Shown piece by piece: positions 33,437-42,278 of a DNA stretch of 51,908 bases. Within the stretch, counting starts at the first letter, position 1. Every line of letters starts with the position of its first letter. The DNA comes from Lachnospiraceae bacterium (GTDB taxonomy: Bacteria > Bacillota > Clostridia > Lachnospirales > Lachnospiraceae). The notes under the pieces are model-generated. The model was not told the DNA's origin. It saw only the letters and a list, made by a program, of their open reading frames with translations, and made no database searches. Both the position numbers and the translations under genes were made by a program. The DNA lies in contig JAFVBE010000012.1 of assembly GCA_017480195.1 (NCBI GenBank), forward strand, positions 1 through 51,908, in the 5' to 3' direction.

Positions 33437-33489
33437 AATTCTTCATAAACTTTCATAGTTTAATATTTCTCTCATAATTACTCAAAAAT

Positions 33490-33840
33490 TTACTCTGTAA
33501 TCTCAATCACAAGCTTATGCGGAAGACAGATTATAGTTTCCCCCACATTACTTATCCTGCTGTGGTTTACACATATCTTATCCCGGCAGTCTGCCTCACG
33601 CACATATACCTGTCCGTCTTCTATCACGATTACATTAAAACCTGCTTCCGTCTCAAATCTGTATTCCATATCATCATCAAGAGAAAAGGTTTCTATCACA
33701 TCGCCATCTGCCGATAAAGTCACATAATAGCCTGTCCTCTTATTAAAATGAATAATCAATATAACCAATGATAAAGCAATCAGCAAAATCATTATAAATA
33801 TGATATCTCTTTTTGAAATAATCCTATCTTCATCCATCAT
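33490..33840 (-). CDS. NusG domain II-containing membrane-anchored protein
   Basis: The 116-residue protein has one N-terminal helix (about residues 11-29) and an external domain with YVTLSADGDVIETFSLDDD, ADCRDKICVNHSRISNVGET and IICLPHKLVIEI. This is the NusG domain II-like family, with conserved Cys in CRDKICV and ICLPH. It is commonly the first gene before Gx and rnf genes in Clostridia; its role in Rnf assembly is suspected but unknown. The operon promoter lies just upstream. Confidence 0.87.
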   Translation of the reverse strand: MMDEDRIISKRDIIFIMILLIALSLVILIIHFNKRTGYYVTLSADGDVIETFSLDDDMEYRFETEAGFNVIVIEDGQVYVREADCRDKICVNHSRISNVGETIICLPHKLVIEITE

Positions 33841-33879
33841 ATAAAACTTCCTAACAAGTTATTTTTATAACTCTTCATA

Positions 33880-33908
33880 ACTTTATAACTCTTCATTAAT
33901 TTTGTCAA
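33880..33908 (-). promoter_or_regulatory. Rnf operon promoter
   Basis: Minus-strand TTGACA (33903-33908), 17 bp, TAAAGT (33880-33885). A direct repeat ATGAAGAGTTATAAA follows. The -35 is 7 bp from the large palindrome. Confidence 0.75.
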
Positions 33909-33915
33909 TCAGGGC

Positions 33916-33992
33916 GTTCGCCCCAGGGGACGGGGGATAGGGGCGGAAATTAAATCTATTTTCGCCCCTATCCCCCGTCCCCTGGGGCGAAC
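33916..33992. repeat. Perfect 30-bp GC-rich inverted repeat between divergent promoters
   Basis: The arms 33916-33945 and 33963-33992 are perfect complements around a 17-base AT-rich loop. The core GGGGACGGGGGATAGGGGCG recurs at 38541-38560. The element exactly fills the space between the -35 boxes of the rnf and corC promoters. Confidence 0.9.
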
Positions 33993-33994
33993 AC

Positions 33995-34023
33995 TTGACA
34001 TTATCACTCAATATATATAAAAT
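33995..34023 (+). promoter_or_regulatory. corC/hlyC-like gene promoter
   Basis: TTGACA (33995-34000), 17 bp, TAAAAT (34018-34023), two bases from the end of the palindrome. Confidence 0.75.
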
Positions 34024-34090
34024 AATCATTTATAAACCTAAGTCTGTAGATAATGATTATCTATACAGGTACCTAAAAGGAGATGATTTT

Positions 34091-35392
34091 GTGGACGTCA
34101 GTCCCGGTTTTTTACTTATAATTATTATAATACTGCTTTTTTTATCATCATTTTTTTCATCGGCAGAGACCGCTCTTACAACAGTTAATAAGTTAAAGCT
34201 TAGGTCAAGAGCCGACGAAGGAAGCAAGAGAGCAAAAAAAGTTCTTAAGGTTACCGAACAGCCGGGCAAGCTGTTAAGCGCAATACTGATAGGTAACAAT
34301 ATTGTCAATATATCAGCCTCGGCACTTACTACGACGCTTTGTACCGATGTATTCGGCAGTAAATATATAGGATATTCCACGGGAATTTTAACATTTCTGG
34401 TTTTGATATTCGGTGAGATAACACCGAAGACCTTAGCTACAAAATACTCACTCAAGCTTTCGATGATATTTGTATATCCTATCTCATGGCTTATGTTCAT
34501 ACTTACCCCTGTTATATGGCTGTTAAACCTTATCACGGGACTTATATATAAGATATTGCATGTCGATATAGACGCAGACAACTCGCAGATGACCGAATCG
34601 GAGCTTAGAACAGTCGTAAATGTAAGCCACGAGGATGGTGTTATAGAGCCGGAAGAGAAGTTCATGATATCCAATGTAGTTGACTTCGGTGATGCGCTCT
34701 GCAAGGACATTATGATACCCCGTGCAGATATAGTATGTGCGGACGCCAATTCAAGCTACGATGAATTAATAAAGCTTTTTATGTCGGAATCCTACTCTCG
34801 TATACCAATTTATGAGGAAAGCAAGGATAATATTATCGGTATACTGTATCTTAAAGATTTATTCTATTACAGTCAGGTAAATGATACGGAATATTTTGAC
34901 TTAAGAAGCATATTAAGAAAGCCTGTCTATGTGTACGAGCACCAGAAGACAAGTCAGCTTTTTGCCGACCTTAAGACCTCGGCGGTAACTATGGCTATTG
35001 TCATAGACGAGTACGCAGTAGCCTCCGGTATCATAACTATGGAGGATTTGATAGAGGAAATCGTCGGCGAGATAAGAGACGAATACGATGAGGACGAGAA
35101 AAACCTGATTAAAGAGATTTCTGAAAATGAATATGACATAGACGCTTCAATAAAGCTTACCGACTTAAACGACGCAATTGGCACCTCGCTTACCTCAGAC
35201 AACTACGACTCACTCGGTGGCTTTGTAATCGAGATAATGGATAAGCTTCCACAAAAAGATGATGAGGCAGATTATGAAAACATACATTTTAAGGTTATAA
35301 ATGTGATAAAGAACCGTATTGACCGAATACTCGTCACAATAATATCTGATGAGGCAGGGGAAGATGATACAGACGAAGCATCACAAGAATAA
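34091..35392 (+). CDS. CNNM/CorC-HlyC family membrane protein
   Basis: The 433-residue protein has a DUF21/CNNM membrane domain (four helices, SSFFSSAETALTTVNK, GEITPKTLATKYS), two CBS domains with DIMIPRADIVCAD and SRIPIYEES, and a C-terminal CorC_HlyC domain. The family handles Mg2+ efflux or is called hemolysin-like. The start is GTG 34091: AAAGGAG is 8 nt upstream, and the open frame above it (to 33995) overlaps the promoter. Single-gene unit ended by the terminator at 35416. Confidence 0.93.
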   Translation: MDVSPGFLLIIIIILLFLSSFFSSAETALTTVNKLKLRSRADEGSKRAKKVLKVTEQPGKLLSAILIGNNIVNISASALTTTLCTDVFGSKYIGYSTGILTFLVLIFGEITPKTLATKYSLKLSMIFVYPISWLMFILTPVIWLLNLITGLIYKILHVDIDADNSQMTESELRTVVNVSHEDGVIEPEEKFMISNVVDFGDALCKDIMIPRADIVCADANSSYDELIKLFMSESYSRIPIYEESKDNIIGILYLKDLFYYSQVNDTEYFDLRSILRKPVYVYEHQKTSQLFADLKTSAVTMAIVIDEYAVASGIITMEDLIEEIVGEIRDEYDEDEKNLIKEISENEYDIDASIKLTDLNDAIGTSLTSDNYDSLGGFVIEIMDKLPQKDDEADYENIHFKVINVIKNRIDRILVTIISDEAGEDDTDEASQE

Positions 35393-35415
35393 CATATAAA
35401 TGTAAAATATCAATC

Positions 35416-35464
35416 AAAAAAGTCCTTTCTTTAGATTAGAAAAATCTAAAGAAAGGACTTTTTT
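35416..35464. terminator. Strong bidirectional terminator
   Basis: AAAAAGTCCTTTCTTTAGATT pairs almost perfectly with AATCTAAAGAAAGGACTTTTTT around a 5-base loop. It serves both the CorC/HlyC gene and the convergent EF-hand gene. Confidence 0.92.
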
Positions 35465-35474
35465 AATATAAACA

Positions 35475-36560
35475 TTAAGCAAGCTTAGCCATATCCACCT
35501 GCTGTATCGAGCCTGCCAGTCCGTTCTCATAAAGGAACACTCCCGAACGTCGCACCTGAGCATTATGTCTGTTATCCTCAAGTGACTTAAGTGCAAATTC
35601 AGTCCTTGCATTACCAAGATAAATCGCACCTAACTTAGCTTCACGAAGCGAGATAATCTTATCATTCCCTACATCGTCCTTAATCCATACGGATAACTTA
35701 TCGTAGATGGAATCCGCCTCATCAATCCAACCGTTTCCATCTTCATCATATGCAGAAAGCTCTGCGAAGCCATTCCCTGTCTTAGCGCCGAACAACTCTC
35801 TTCCATCATTGATTTTGCCATCATTATTCTTATCATAGCATAAAAATCCTGATCCCTTGGATAATAAGGAAATGCTGTCCTTTACTCCATCTGCATCAAT
35901 GTCAAACAACCACTTCTGGTCGCTGACCGAGACAGGATTAGAATCAAGGTTAATGATAAGCGGATCGGTCATAATAACCTCTGTACTCTCTGTCAGAACA
36001 TCAATCGACTCATAATACTCTCTCGACATCTCAAGTTCAAGATTAAATTCCAGAGTTCTGCCGTCAGCAGTCACAACCTGACCTGTCGTCTCAAAGCTCA
36101 TACTTGCCTGCTCATGATATTCAAACGAATGATAATCCACTCTATGCCATACATTAGGCTTTCGCTCTATTGATTGAGCGCTCGTAAGGTCAAGCGTATT
36201 TCCACCTAAAGCCGAGCTTCTGTAAGAGCTATCCCTTGCGCCTATCATAAGAGACAGCTTGTGTCGGAATTCGAGCATGAATGCTCTTAGCTGGTCAATC
36301 AGTCTCTCCGCAGCATTTTCATTCTTAGCAAAAATCGGAGATAAATTATTATACAGCTCGCTCATAAGCGGTGCCGACTCATTCGAAGCATTCTCCTGAC
36401 TTTCCTCGTAGCTTCTTTCATAGGTCGCCGAAAAAGAATTCTCAGAAAATCTCATACCGCCTGTCGATAGATTCTCCATAAGCGTCGTGTTGGTATATGA
36501 CATCGTCTTTTTCTCAGAGCTTTTCGCAGTCATACCTACTGAACTTTGGTTAATAATCAT
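35475..36560 (-). CDS. EF-hand-like calcium-binding protein, unknown role
   Basis: The 361-residue protein has no signal peptide or membrane segment. The C-terminal half holds acidic metal-loop motifs: DIDADGVKDS, DKNNDGKINDGRELFG and DEDGNGWIDEADSIYD, the layout of repeat-containing Ca2+-binding tails seen near RTX or dockerin-like proteins. The N-terminal half is Ser/Asn-rich (FSATYERSYEESQENASNES) and unknown. AAGGAGGGACAAT directly precedes ATG 36560 and is the right arm of a 13-bp inverted repeat in the leader. Confidence 0.8.
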   Translation of the reverse strand: MIINQSSVGMTAKSSEKKTMSYTNTTLMENLSTGGMRFSENSFSATYERSYEESQENASNESAPLMSELYNNLSPIFAKNENAAERLIDQLRAFMLEFRHKLSLMIGARDSSYRSSALGGNTLDLTSAQSIERKPNVWHRVDYHSFEYHEQASMSFETTGQVVTADGRTLEFNLELEMSREYYESIDVLTESTEVIMTDPLIINLDSNPVSVSDQKWLFDIDADGVKDSISLLSKGSGFLCYDKNNDGKINDGRELFGAKTGNGFAELSAYDEDGNGWIDEADSIYDKLSVWIKDDVGNDKIISLREAKLGAIYLGNARTEFALKSLEDNRHNAQVRRSGVFLYENGLAGSIQQVDMAKLA

Positions 36561-36653
36561 ATTGTCCCTCCTTCAATTCCGTATCAACGAAATCAACCAG
36601 TCTACTCATAGGAGGTAACTTCCTACAAGATATATCGACTAAGGAGGGACAAT
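36550..36653 (-). promoter_or_regulatory. Leader that can hide the SD of the EF-hand gene
   Basis: In the transcript, ATTGTCCCTCCTT (complement of 36641-36653) is a perfect 13-base complement of AAGGAGGGACAAT (36561-36573), the Shine-Dalgarno region. Between them are a small hairpin and a 19-codon frame (ATG 36609 to stop 36550) that runs over the SD and start codon. Confidence 0.65.
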
Positions 36654-36662
36654 TCTAAAGTC

Positions 36663-36956
36663 TTATTTATTTTTATTCATTCGTGCCAGAACCATATCGT
36701 AACCGTCATTCCCATAGTTAAGCGAACGGTTTACTCTGCTTATGGTGGCAGTGGAAGCACCTGTTTTGTTGGCTACCTCAATATAGGTTTTATTCTCCTT
36801 GAGCATCTTGGCAACCGCGAATCTCTGTGCTATGGATGTAACCTCATTTACCGTACAGACATCCTCAAAGAAGTCAAAGCATTCATCGATATTTTCCAAT
36901 GTAAGAATAGCCTCGAACAATTCTCTGACTGTGTCAGTTCTAATCGTCTTCCCCAT
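36663..36956 (-). CDS. yerC: YerC/TrpR-family regulator
   Basis: The 97-residue protein matches the TrpR-like YerC/YecD family: LFEAILTLENIDECFDFFED then CTVNEVTSIAQRFAVAKML and the recognition helix GASTATISRVNRSL. DNA targets are not known in Clostridia; no trp genes are nearby. It lies behind the alpha-amylase gene, 11 bp after its stop on the same strand... reading leftward the amylase gene is downstream of it, since amylase occupies higher coordinates and is transcribed first. Confidence 0.9.
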   Translation of the reverse strand: MGKTIRTDTVRELFEAILTLENIDECFDFFEDVCTVNEVTSIAQRFAVAKMLKENKTYIEVANKTGASTATISRVNRSLNYGNDGYDMVLARMNKNK

Positions 36957-36967
36957 ATTTCTCCCCT

Positions 36968-38422
36968 TTATTTATTCTCTTTCTGCACCCAGACAGCAAC
37001 AGCACCTCTGTTGACATAAAAATTACCACAACCATCTTCATCAATCTTTATGTTATACTTGGCATTGCCCATCGCATCTGAGAAATGACAGCCTGCAAAC
37101 TGCTTACCAATATACATTCTCTTGGTTCCGCCTGTACCGTCAGAGATAACTACAGCAAGACCTGACTCCTTGTGCTCCTCATCACCTTCTCTGGTCCATC
37201 CGATACAATTCGGGTCGTCAAAGTAATCATGCTGGGGACCATATGCTTTAGTCTTTCTGAGTTTTAGGAGCTTATCAAGTTCTCTCTTCTTGGACTTAAT
37301 CTTTGCTGTTGGAATACCCTTATAATCTCCATAGAATACACAAGGATAACCATCCTGTCTAAGAAGTATAAGCGCATAAGCCATAGGCTTAAACCAATCC
37401 TCAACCCAAGACTCAAGACTCTGTCCCGGCTGACTGTCGTGATTATCTACGAAGGTTACCGCCATAAGAGGATTAATCTTGGTAAGAGTACCGTCGAATA
37501 TAGTTCTTAAATCATAATTTCCATGTGCCTTTGAGCAGTTATGGAAGTTGAAATGAAGCGGTACATCAAAGAGTCTAACCTTACCCTCAGTTGCAGCTAT
37601 GTAATCCTGTAGATTATCAACATTCCAATGCCAGTATTCACCTACTGCAAAATACTCCTTACCTGTTGCTTCTTCAATCTGCTTCAACCACTCTCTGTAA
37701 AAATACTTATTAATATGCTTGACAGCATCGAATCTAAAGCCGTCAAGATTAGCAAATTCCGCATACCATTTGCCCCATCTTACAAGTTCCTCTCTGACCT
37801 CTTGATTGTCAAAATCAATATCAGCTCCCATAAGATAGTCGTAATTATCAAGTTCTTTATCTACGCTTTTATCCCATTCCTTGCCTTTGAATAAAAACAG
37901 CGATTTCCTGGCTCTGTCCTGATCCCAGTCTATACCGTCAAAATGTGTCCAGTTCCATGTAAAATCAGAGTATTTTCCCTTTCTTCCCGGAAATGTAAAC
38001 TTAGACCACGCGCCTATAGTCTTGGACTCTCCAATCATTTGGTTACGGCTGGTCTCATTGAACTCACTTGCCTTAACCTCTTCAACCTCATCTGCACCTA
38101 TCTTATGATTAAGCACAATGTCCGCATATACATTTATATCCTTTGAATGAAGCGCCTCAATAGCATCAAGGTATTCGTCCTTAGTACCATACTTGGTAGC
38201 AACAGCACCCTTCTGATTAAATTCACCCAAATCATACAAATCATACACACCATAGCCGACATCATTTACACCTGCCGCACCCTTATATGCAGGTGGCAGC
38301 CATACAGCCGTAACGCCTGCTGTCTTAAGCTTTGCAGCATCTTCCTTCAAGGTCTTCCATAGCGAACTGTCCGCAGGTAAATCCCACTCAAAATACTGCA
38401 TCATTGTACCATTCAAATCCAT
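36968..38422 (-). CDS. amyA: Cytoplasmic alpha-amylase (GH13)
   Basis: The 484-residue enzyme has the GH13 motifs DIVLNHKIGADE, GFRFDAVKHINK (nucleophile Asp), VGEYWHW (acid Glu) and FVDNHDSQPGQ. No signal peptide, as in the E. coli AmyA type that cuts internal or imported maltodextrin and glycogen. GGAGGAG precedes the ATG. yerC follows 11 bp after its stop. A promoter with TATAAT is visible at 38483-38511. Confidence 0.95.
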   Translation of the reverse strand: MDLNGTMMQYFEWDLPADSSLWKTLKEDAAKLKTAGVTAVWLPPAYKGAAGVNDVGYGVYDLYDLGEFNQKGAVATKYGTKDEYLDAIEALHSKDINVYADIVLNHKIGADEVEEVKASEFNETSRNQMIGESKTIGAWSKFTFPGRKGKYSDFTWNWTHFDGIDWDQDRARKSLFLFKGKEWDKSVDKELDNYDYLMGADIDFDNQEVREELVRWGKWYAEFANLDGFRFDAVKHINKYFYREWLKQIEEATGKEYFAVGEYWHWNVDNLQDYIAATEGKVRLFDVPLHFNFHNCSKAHGNYDLRTIFDGTLTKINPLMAVTFVDNHDSQPGQSLESWVEDWFKPMAYALILLRQDGYPCVFYGDYKGIPTAKIKSKKRELDKLLKLRKTKAYGPQHDYFDDPNCIGWTREGDEEHKESGLAVVISDGTGGTKRMYIGKQFAGCHFSDAMGNAKYNIKIDEDGCGNFYVNRGAVAVWVQKENK

Positions 38423-38482
38423 TTTATTTCTCCTCCAAAAGTATGAAATGATTTTCTTTTCGCACTTTAAAATTATGAAGTA

Positions 38483-38511
38483 ATTATATCAAAAATTTAA
38501 TTAAGAGTAAA
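38483..38511 (-). promoter_or_regulatory. Alpha-amylase promoter
   Basis: Minus-strand TTTACT (38506-38511), 17 bp, TATAAT (38483-38488). The inverted repeat GCACTTTA/TAAAGTGC (38462-38469 and 38508-38515) brackets it and could be an operator. Confidence 0.65.
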
Positions 38512-38534
38512 GTGCAAAAAGCAAAGACAACGAT

Positions 38535-38564
38535 GTCCCCGGGGACGGGGGATAGGGGCGAAAA
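38535..38564. repeat. Second copy of the GC-rich repeat core
   Basis: GTCCCCGGGGAC (38535-38546) runs into the same GGGGACGGGGGATAGGGGCG core as one arm of the palindrome at 33916-33992, followed by AAAA as there. It lies 8 bp upstream of the kinase gene's -35. Confidence 0.85.
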
Positions 38565-38571
38565 CTTTAGG

Positions 38572-38601
38572 TTGCAATCATGTACACATAAAGAGTATAA
38601 T
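38572..38601 (+). promoter_or_regulatory. Promoter of hybrid histidine kinase gene
   Basis: TTGCAA (38572-38577), 18 bp, TATAAT (38596-38601). Confidence 0.65.
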
Positions 38602-38627
38602 TAAACTATTAAATGGGAGGGGTTACT

Positions 38628-41336
38628 ATGTCATCATTATATTTGACAGATTTAATAGATAAGTCAACACTTCAGAAAATCCAGGACGCATTTTCCAATA
38701 TGGTAGGAATGGCGGCACTTACTACCGATTCAACCGGCCTGCCTGTAACTAAGGGTTCCAACTTCACCGAATACTGTATGAAATATACCAGACAGTCCAA
38801 GGTCGGCTGCGCTCGTTGTGAGGAATGTGACCGCTATGGTGCAGTCATGACTCAGGAGAGCGGACACCCAACCTCCTACTACTGTCATTCGGGCTTGATA
38901 GATTTTGCTGCGCCTATTATCGCAGACGGAAAAATGGTAGGAAGCTTTATCGGTGGACAAGTTTTGACCGAGAAACCCGACCCTGAAAAAATCAAGAAAG
39001 TAGCCGAAGAAATAGGTGTTGATTTTGATGAATACTGGGCAGCCATTGAGAAGGTACAGGTTATACCAAAAGAAAAAATAGATAATGCAACTGATTTTCT
39101 GTTCACTATAGCCTCCGTATTATCAGATATGGCTATGGGCAAGCATCAGGCTCTTATTGCCAATGTGGAAATCGAGCATGCAGCCAAGATGAAGACAGAC
39201 TTTCTGGCAAATATGAGCCATGAGATTCGTACACCTATGAATGCCATAATCGGTATGTCGGAGATGGCTCTGCGTGAAGATCTCCCTGACAATGCACGCG
39301 ACTATATCAACCAGATAAAGTCCTCCGGACGAGCTCTTTTAACAATTATCAATGACATATTAGACTTCTCTAAGATAGAATCCGGCAAGCTGGATATACA
39401 GCCTATAGAATATGACTCTATGTCATTATTTAATGATGTGGTAAACATTATACAAACACGTCTTGTAGATAAGGATGTTGAACTGTTCCTTGACATAACA
39501 CCTGATCTGCCTGTGCTTTTATATGGTGATAACATACGTATCCGCCAGATTCTTATTAATCTGGCTAATAACGCTGTCAAGTTCACTAATTCCGGCGAGA
39601 TACGAATAGTTGTTGATTTTGAACGTCATAGTGACACGCAAGGCGAGCTGACGGTCTCAGTAATTGATACAGGTATAGGAATTAAGGAAGATAATTTACA
39701 GAAAATATTCGAATCCTTCTCTCAGGTAGACAGTACCCGCAACCGAAATGTAGAAGGCACAGGTCTTGGTCTTGCCATCACACAAAGACTTATCAACCTG
39801 ATGGATGGAACACTCAATGTTGCAAGTGAATATGGAAAAGGTTCAAACTTCTCATTTACTCTCCCACAGGATATAGGCGACCCTACACCTGCCATGAATG
39901 TAATTGACAACGATAAAAAATGTGCTATTAGCATATTTAACAATGATCGTATGGCCAATTTCTTCGCATATGATACTAAGAGACTTGGTGTACAGGCATA
40001 TAAGCTTAGCAAGGATGCAGACATATATCAGAGCTATAAGTCATTATCAAGGCTCTTTCCTGATATGGAATTTTTCTTATTCTTAGACCATGATATGCTC
40101 ACTGATGACAGGAAGGAATTCATCGAAACTCATCCTGAAGTTCATGCTGCGCTTATATCGGATTTTGTTCAGGACAACAAGATAAAAATTACTAATCTTA
40201 TGATAGTAAAAAAGCCTTTGTCCTCTATGAATCTGTCGATGATTTTTAATAATGAAAAGATTGCATTTGCCCATATGTCTAAGCATGAGGACGATTCGGA
40301 CTTTATCGCACCAGAAGCGAAGGTATTAATTGTCGATGATAATATCGTCAATCTTACGGTTGCAGAGGGATTATTGGAGCCGCTTAAGCTTAACACGGCA
40401 TCTGCAACAAGCGGTATGGAAGCCATAAAGCGTATCCACGAATCCAAGTTCGACCTTATATTTATGGATCATATGATGCCTGAGATGGACGGAATAACCA
40501 CCACACAGGAAATCAGAAAAATATTTCCTGATTATAAGGATATTCCTATTATTGCCCTTACTGCAAACGCTGTCGGCAATGCCAAGGATATGTTCCTTGA
40601 GGCAGGTATGAATGACTTTATCGCAAAGCCTATCGAGGTACGTACACTTATTAAAACAGTCAAAAAATGGCTTCCTCCCGAAAAAATTCATAAGCTGTCT
40701 GAGGATGAAGCAGCCGATAATAAATCAAACAAGGATACTTCCAACGAAATCGTCATCGGAGATTTGGAAGTAGCCGAGTCAATCCGCATGCTTGGAAATG
40801 AGAAGATATACCGGAATGTATTAAAGGAATATCACCGTATGATTCCGGCAAAATCAAAATCCATACAAGACCACTATAATGCCTCTGACTGGAACTTATA
40901 CACCATAGAAGTACACGCATTGAAAAGCTCTTCCAGACAGATAGGCGCTATAGAACTATCCAATATGGCGGCACGGTTAGAAAAAGCGGGAAAAGAAAAC
41001 GATATAGAGTACATACGCGCTAACACTGAGGAAACACTGAAAAAATATCTGGAATATGATTCAATTATAGCTCCGTATTTTGCAGAGACAAAAACCACTG
41101 ATAAGAATAAAAAAACACCTGTTGATTATGATAAATTAAAGATACTCTTTGAACAACTCAGAGAAGCTATAGACAATCTTGATTCTGATGAAATGGAGAA
41201 CATATGTGATACTATAGCGGAATATCAGCTTACGGATGAGCAGGCAGAATATGCTGCCAATCTTAAGACGGCATGTGAAGATTTAGATTTTGACACATGT
41301 AATGAAATACTTGATGAGTGGGAGAATTTATTTTAA
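38628..41336 (+). CDS. Hybrid sensor histidine kinase with PocR, REC and Hpt domains
   Basis: The 902-residue protein starts with a PocR-type sensor domain (about residues 10-165, with CxxC-like GCARCEECDRYG), then HisKA (FLANMSHEIRTPMNAIIGMS, phospho-His near 200) and HATPase_c (NLANNAVKFT, DTGIGI, GTGLGLAIT). A degenerate receiver-like stretch (about 430-545) follows, then a true REC domain (VLIVDDN, LIFMDHMMPEMDG with phospho-Asp) and a C-terminal Hpt (EVHALKSSSRQIGA). It is soluble and holds a full phosphorelay. ATG 38628 (GGGAGGGG 5 nt upstream) is preferred to 38613. Output partner unknown. Confidence 0.93.
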   Translation: MSSLYLTDLIDKSTLQKIQDAFSNMVGMAALTTDSTGLPVTKGSNFTEYCMKYTRQSKVGCARCEECDRYGAVMTQESGHPTSYYCHSGLIDFAAPIIADGKMVGSFIGGQVLTEKPDPEKIKKVAEEIGVDFDEYWAAIEKVQVIPKEKIDNATDFLFTIASVLSDMAMGKHQALIANVEIEHAAKMKTDFLANMSHEIRTPMNAIIGMSEMALREDLPDNARDYINQIKSSGRALLTIINDILDFSKIESGKLDIQPIEYDSMSLFNDVVNIIQTRLVDKDVELFLDITPDLPVLLYGDNIRIRQILINLANNAVKFTNSGEIRIVVDFERHSDTQGELTVSVIDTGIGIKEDNLQKIFESFSQVDSTRNRNVEGTGLGLAITQRLINLMDGTLNVASEYGKGSNFSFTLPQDIGDPTPAMNVIDNDKKCAISIFNNDRMANFFAYDTKRLGVQAYKLSKDADIYQSYKSLSRLFPDMEFFLFLDHDMLTDDRKEFIETHPEVHAALISDFVQDNKIKITNLMIVKKPLSSMNLSMIFNNEKIAFAHMSKHEDDSDFIAPEAKVLIVDDNIVNLTVAEGLLEPLKLNTASATSGMEAIKRIHESKFDLIFMDHMMPEMDGITTTQEIRKIFPDYKDIPIIALTANAVGNAKDMFLEAGMNDFIAKPIEVRTLIKTVKKWLPPEKIHKLSEDEAADNKSNKDTSNEIVIGDLEVAESIRMLGNEKIYRNVLKEYHRMIPAKSKSIQDHYNASDWNLYTIEVHALKSSSRQIGAIELSNMAARLEKAGKENDIEYIRANTEETLKKYLEYDSIIAPYFAETKTTDKNKKTPVDYDKLKILFEQLREAIDNLDSDEMENICDTIAEYQLTDEQAEYAANLKTACEDLDFDTCNEILDEWENLF

Positions 41337-41376
41337 CAATTATCATAAATTACTCATATATCTTTGTTAAACATTT

Positions 41377-41409
41377 AAAGATGCACCGAATAGTGTGCAT
41401 CTTTTTTTA
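41377..41409 (+). terminator. Terminator of the hybrid kinase gene
   Basis: AAAGATGCAC pairs with GTGCATCTTT, followed by seven T. Confidence 0.9.
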
Positions 41410-41503
41410 ATTAATCGGTAATATTATCTCTATATTTAATTATAATTTTGTAATTCTGTGATGAATTATGAATAATTCATGGGTAAATAAAATGGGGAAA
41501 AAT

Positions 41504-41635
41504 AAGGTACCTTTATAATATATCTTAGGTCTAATAGCAGGGTACCTAAAGGTATATTATAAAGGCACTTTATATTATGTCAAGGTGTCCTAAGCGCAAA
41601 GAAAAGGTACCCGAGGTATATTAATAAGGTACCTT
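41504..41635. repeat. GGTACC-centred repeats and a 20-bp imperfect palindrome
   Basis: AAGGTACC occurs at 41504-41513 and 41626-41635, with variants GGGTACCT (about 41540) and AAGGTACCC (about 41604). CCTTTATAATATATCTTAGG (41510-41529) pairs with CCTAAAGGTATATTATAAAGG (41545-41565, one insertion). Another GGTACC is at about 42147 near the regulator's promoter. Apart from these the 41410-41640 gap holds nothing I recognise. Confidence 0.65.
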
Positions 41636-41640
41636 GAGTA

Positions 41641-41673
41641 TGCAAAAAAAAGGAAGCATTTCTAGCTTCCTTT
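41641..41673 (-). terminator. Terminator of XRE regulator gene
   Basis: AAAGGAAGC pairs with GCTTCCTTT and is followed by eight T on the minus strand. The stem begins at the gene's stop codon. Confidence 0.9.
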
Positions 41674-42064
41674 ATTTCAGAGCATTCTCTATTAACTTGA
41701 TAAGCTCCTCTTTAGTTAAAGACTTAACAGCATCATCATTTATCTCTGTAATATATGCAAATAATCTTACAAATAACAGCAACTTATCCTTATACTCAAG
41801 ACAGCTTACTGAATCTAATATGGCATCAATGCTCTTTGTCTCTCCGAACAGTGCATAATCAGCAGACATACCGTATTCTTCATGCATTTTCATAAGATAT
41901 GGCACGGTTACATTAGTCTGACCGGTCTCAATCTTCTTTAGTCCTGATACGGACATATCTAAACTTGATGCAACTTCTTTCTGCAACAGGGAATTATTAA
42001 TCCTGTAATTCTGTATTCTATATGCAATTTGTTTTTTCTTGGATGGATCAACCTTATTAGCCAT
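41672..42064 (-). CDS. XRE-family transcriptional regulator
   Basis: The 130-residue protein has a helix-turn-helix (about residues 13-60: LQKEVASSLDMSVSGLKKIETGQTN) and an alpha-helical C-terminus (KSLTKEELIKLIENALK). ATG 42064 is chosen because GGAGTG is 5 nt upstream; the open frame to 42217 adds 51 residues of AT-rich sequence unlike this family. GGTACC repeats downstream and upstream may be its operators. It faces the envelope cluster's end on the same strand. Confidence 0.82.
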   Translation of the reverse strand: MANKVDPSKKKQIAYRIQNYRINNSLLQKEVASSLDMSVSGLKKIETGQTNVTVPYLMKMHEEYGMSADYALFGETKSIDAILDSVSCLEYKDKLLLFVRLFAYITEINDDAVKSLTKEELIKLIENALK

Positions 42065-42278
42065 TTTCACTCCACACACATACTTAAAATATATAAAAAT
42101 TATACAAATTAAAAATATGTAAGTAAAGAAAACACAAGGCCTGATAGGTACCTTATTGTTGCACCTTTTATGTCCATAATTACCTATTATGTATTTCTTC
42201 AAGATTTTTATACACATTTTCCTTTCTTCAAAATTTTTCCTCTTCCATTACTCTCCACGCCCTAAATATATCAAATAT

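Noticed and set aside
34057-34749. 230-codon minus-strand frame
   Set aside because: Antisense to the CNNM domain gene; no ribosome site or known domain.
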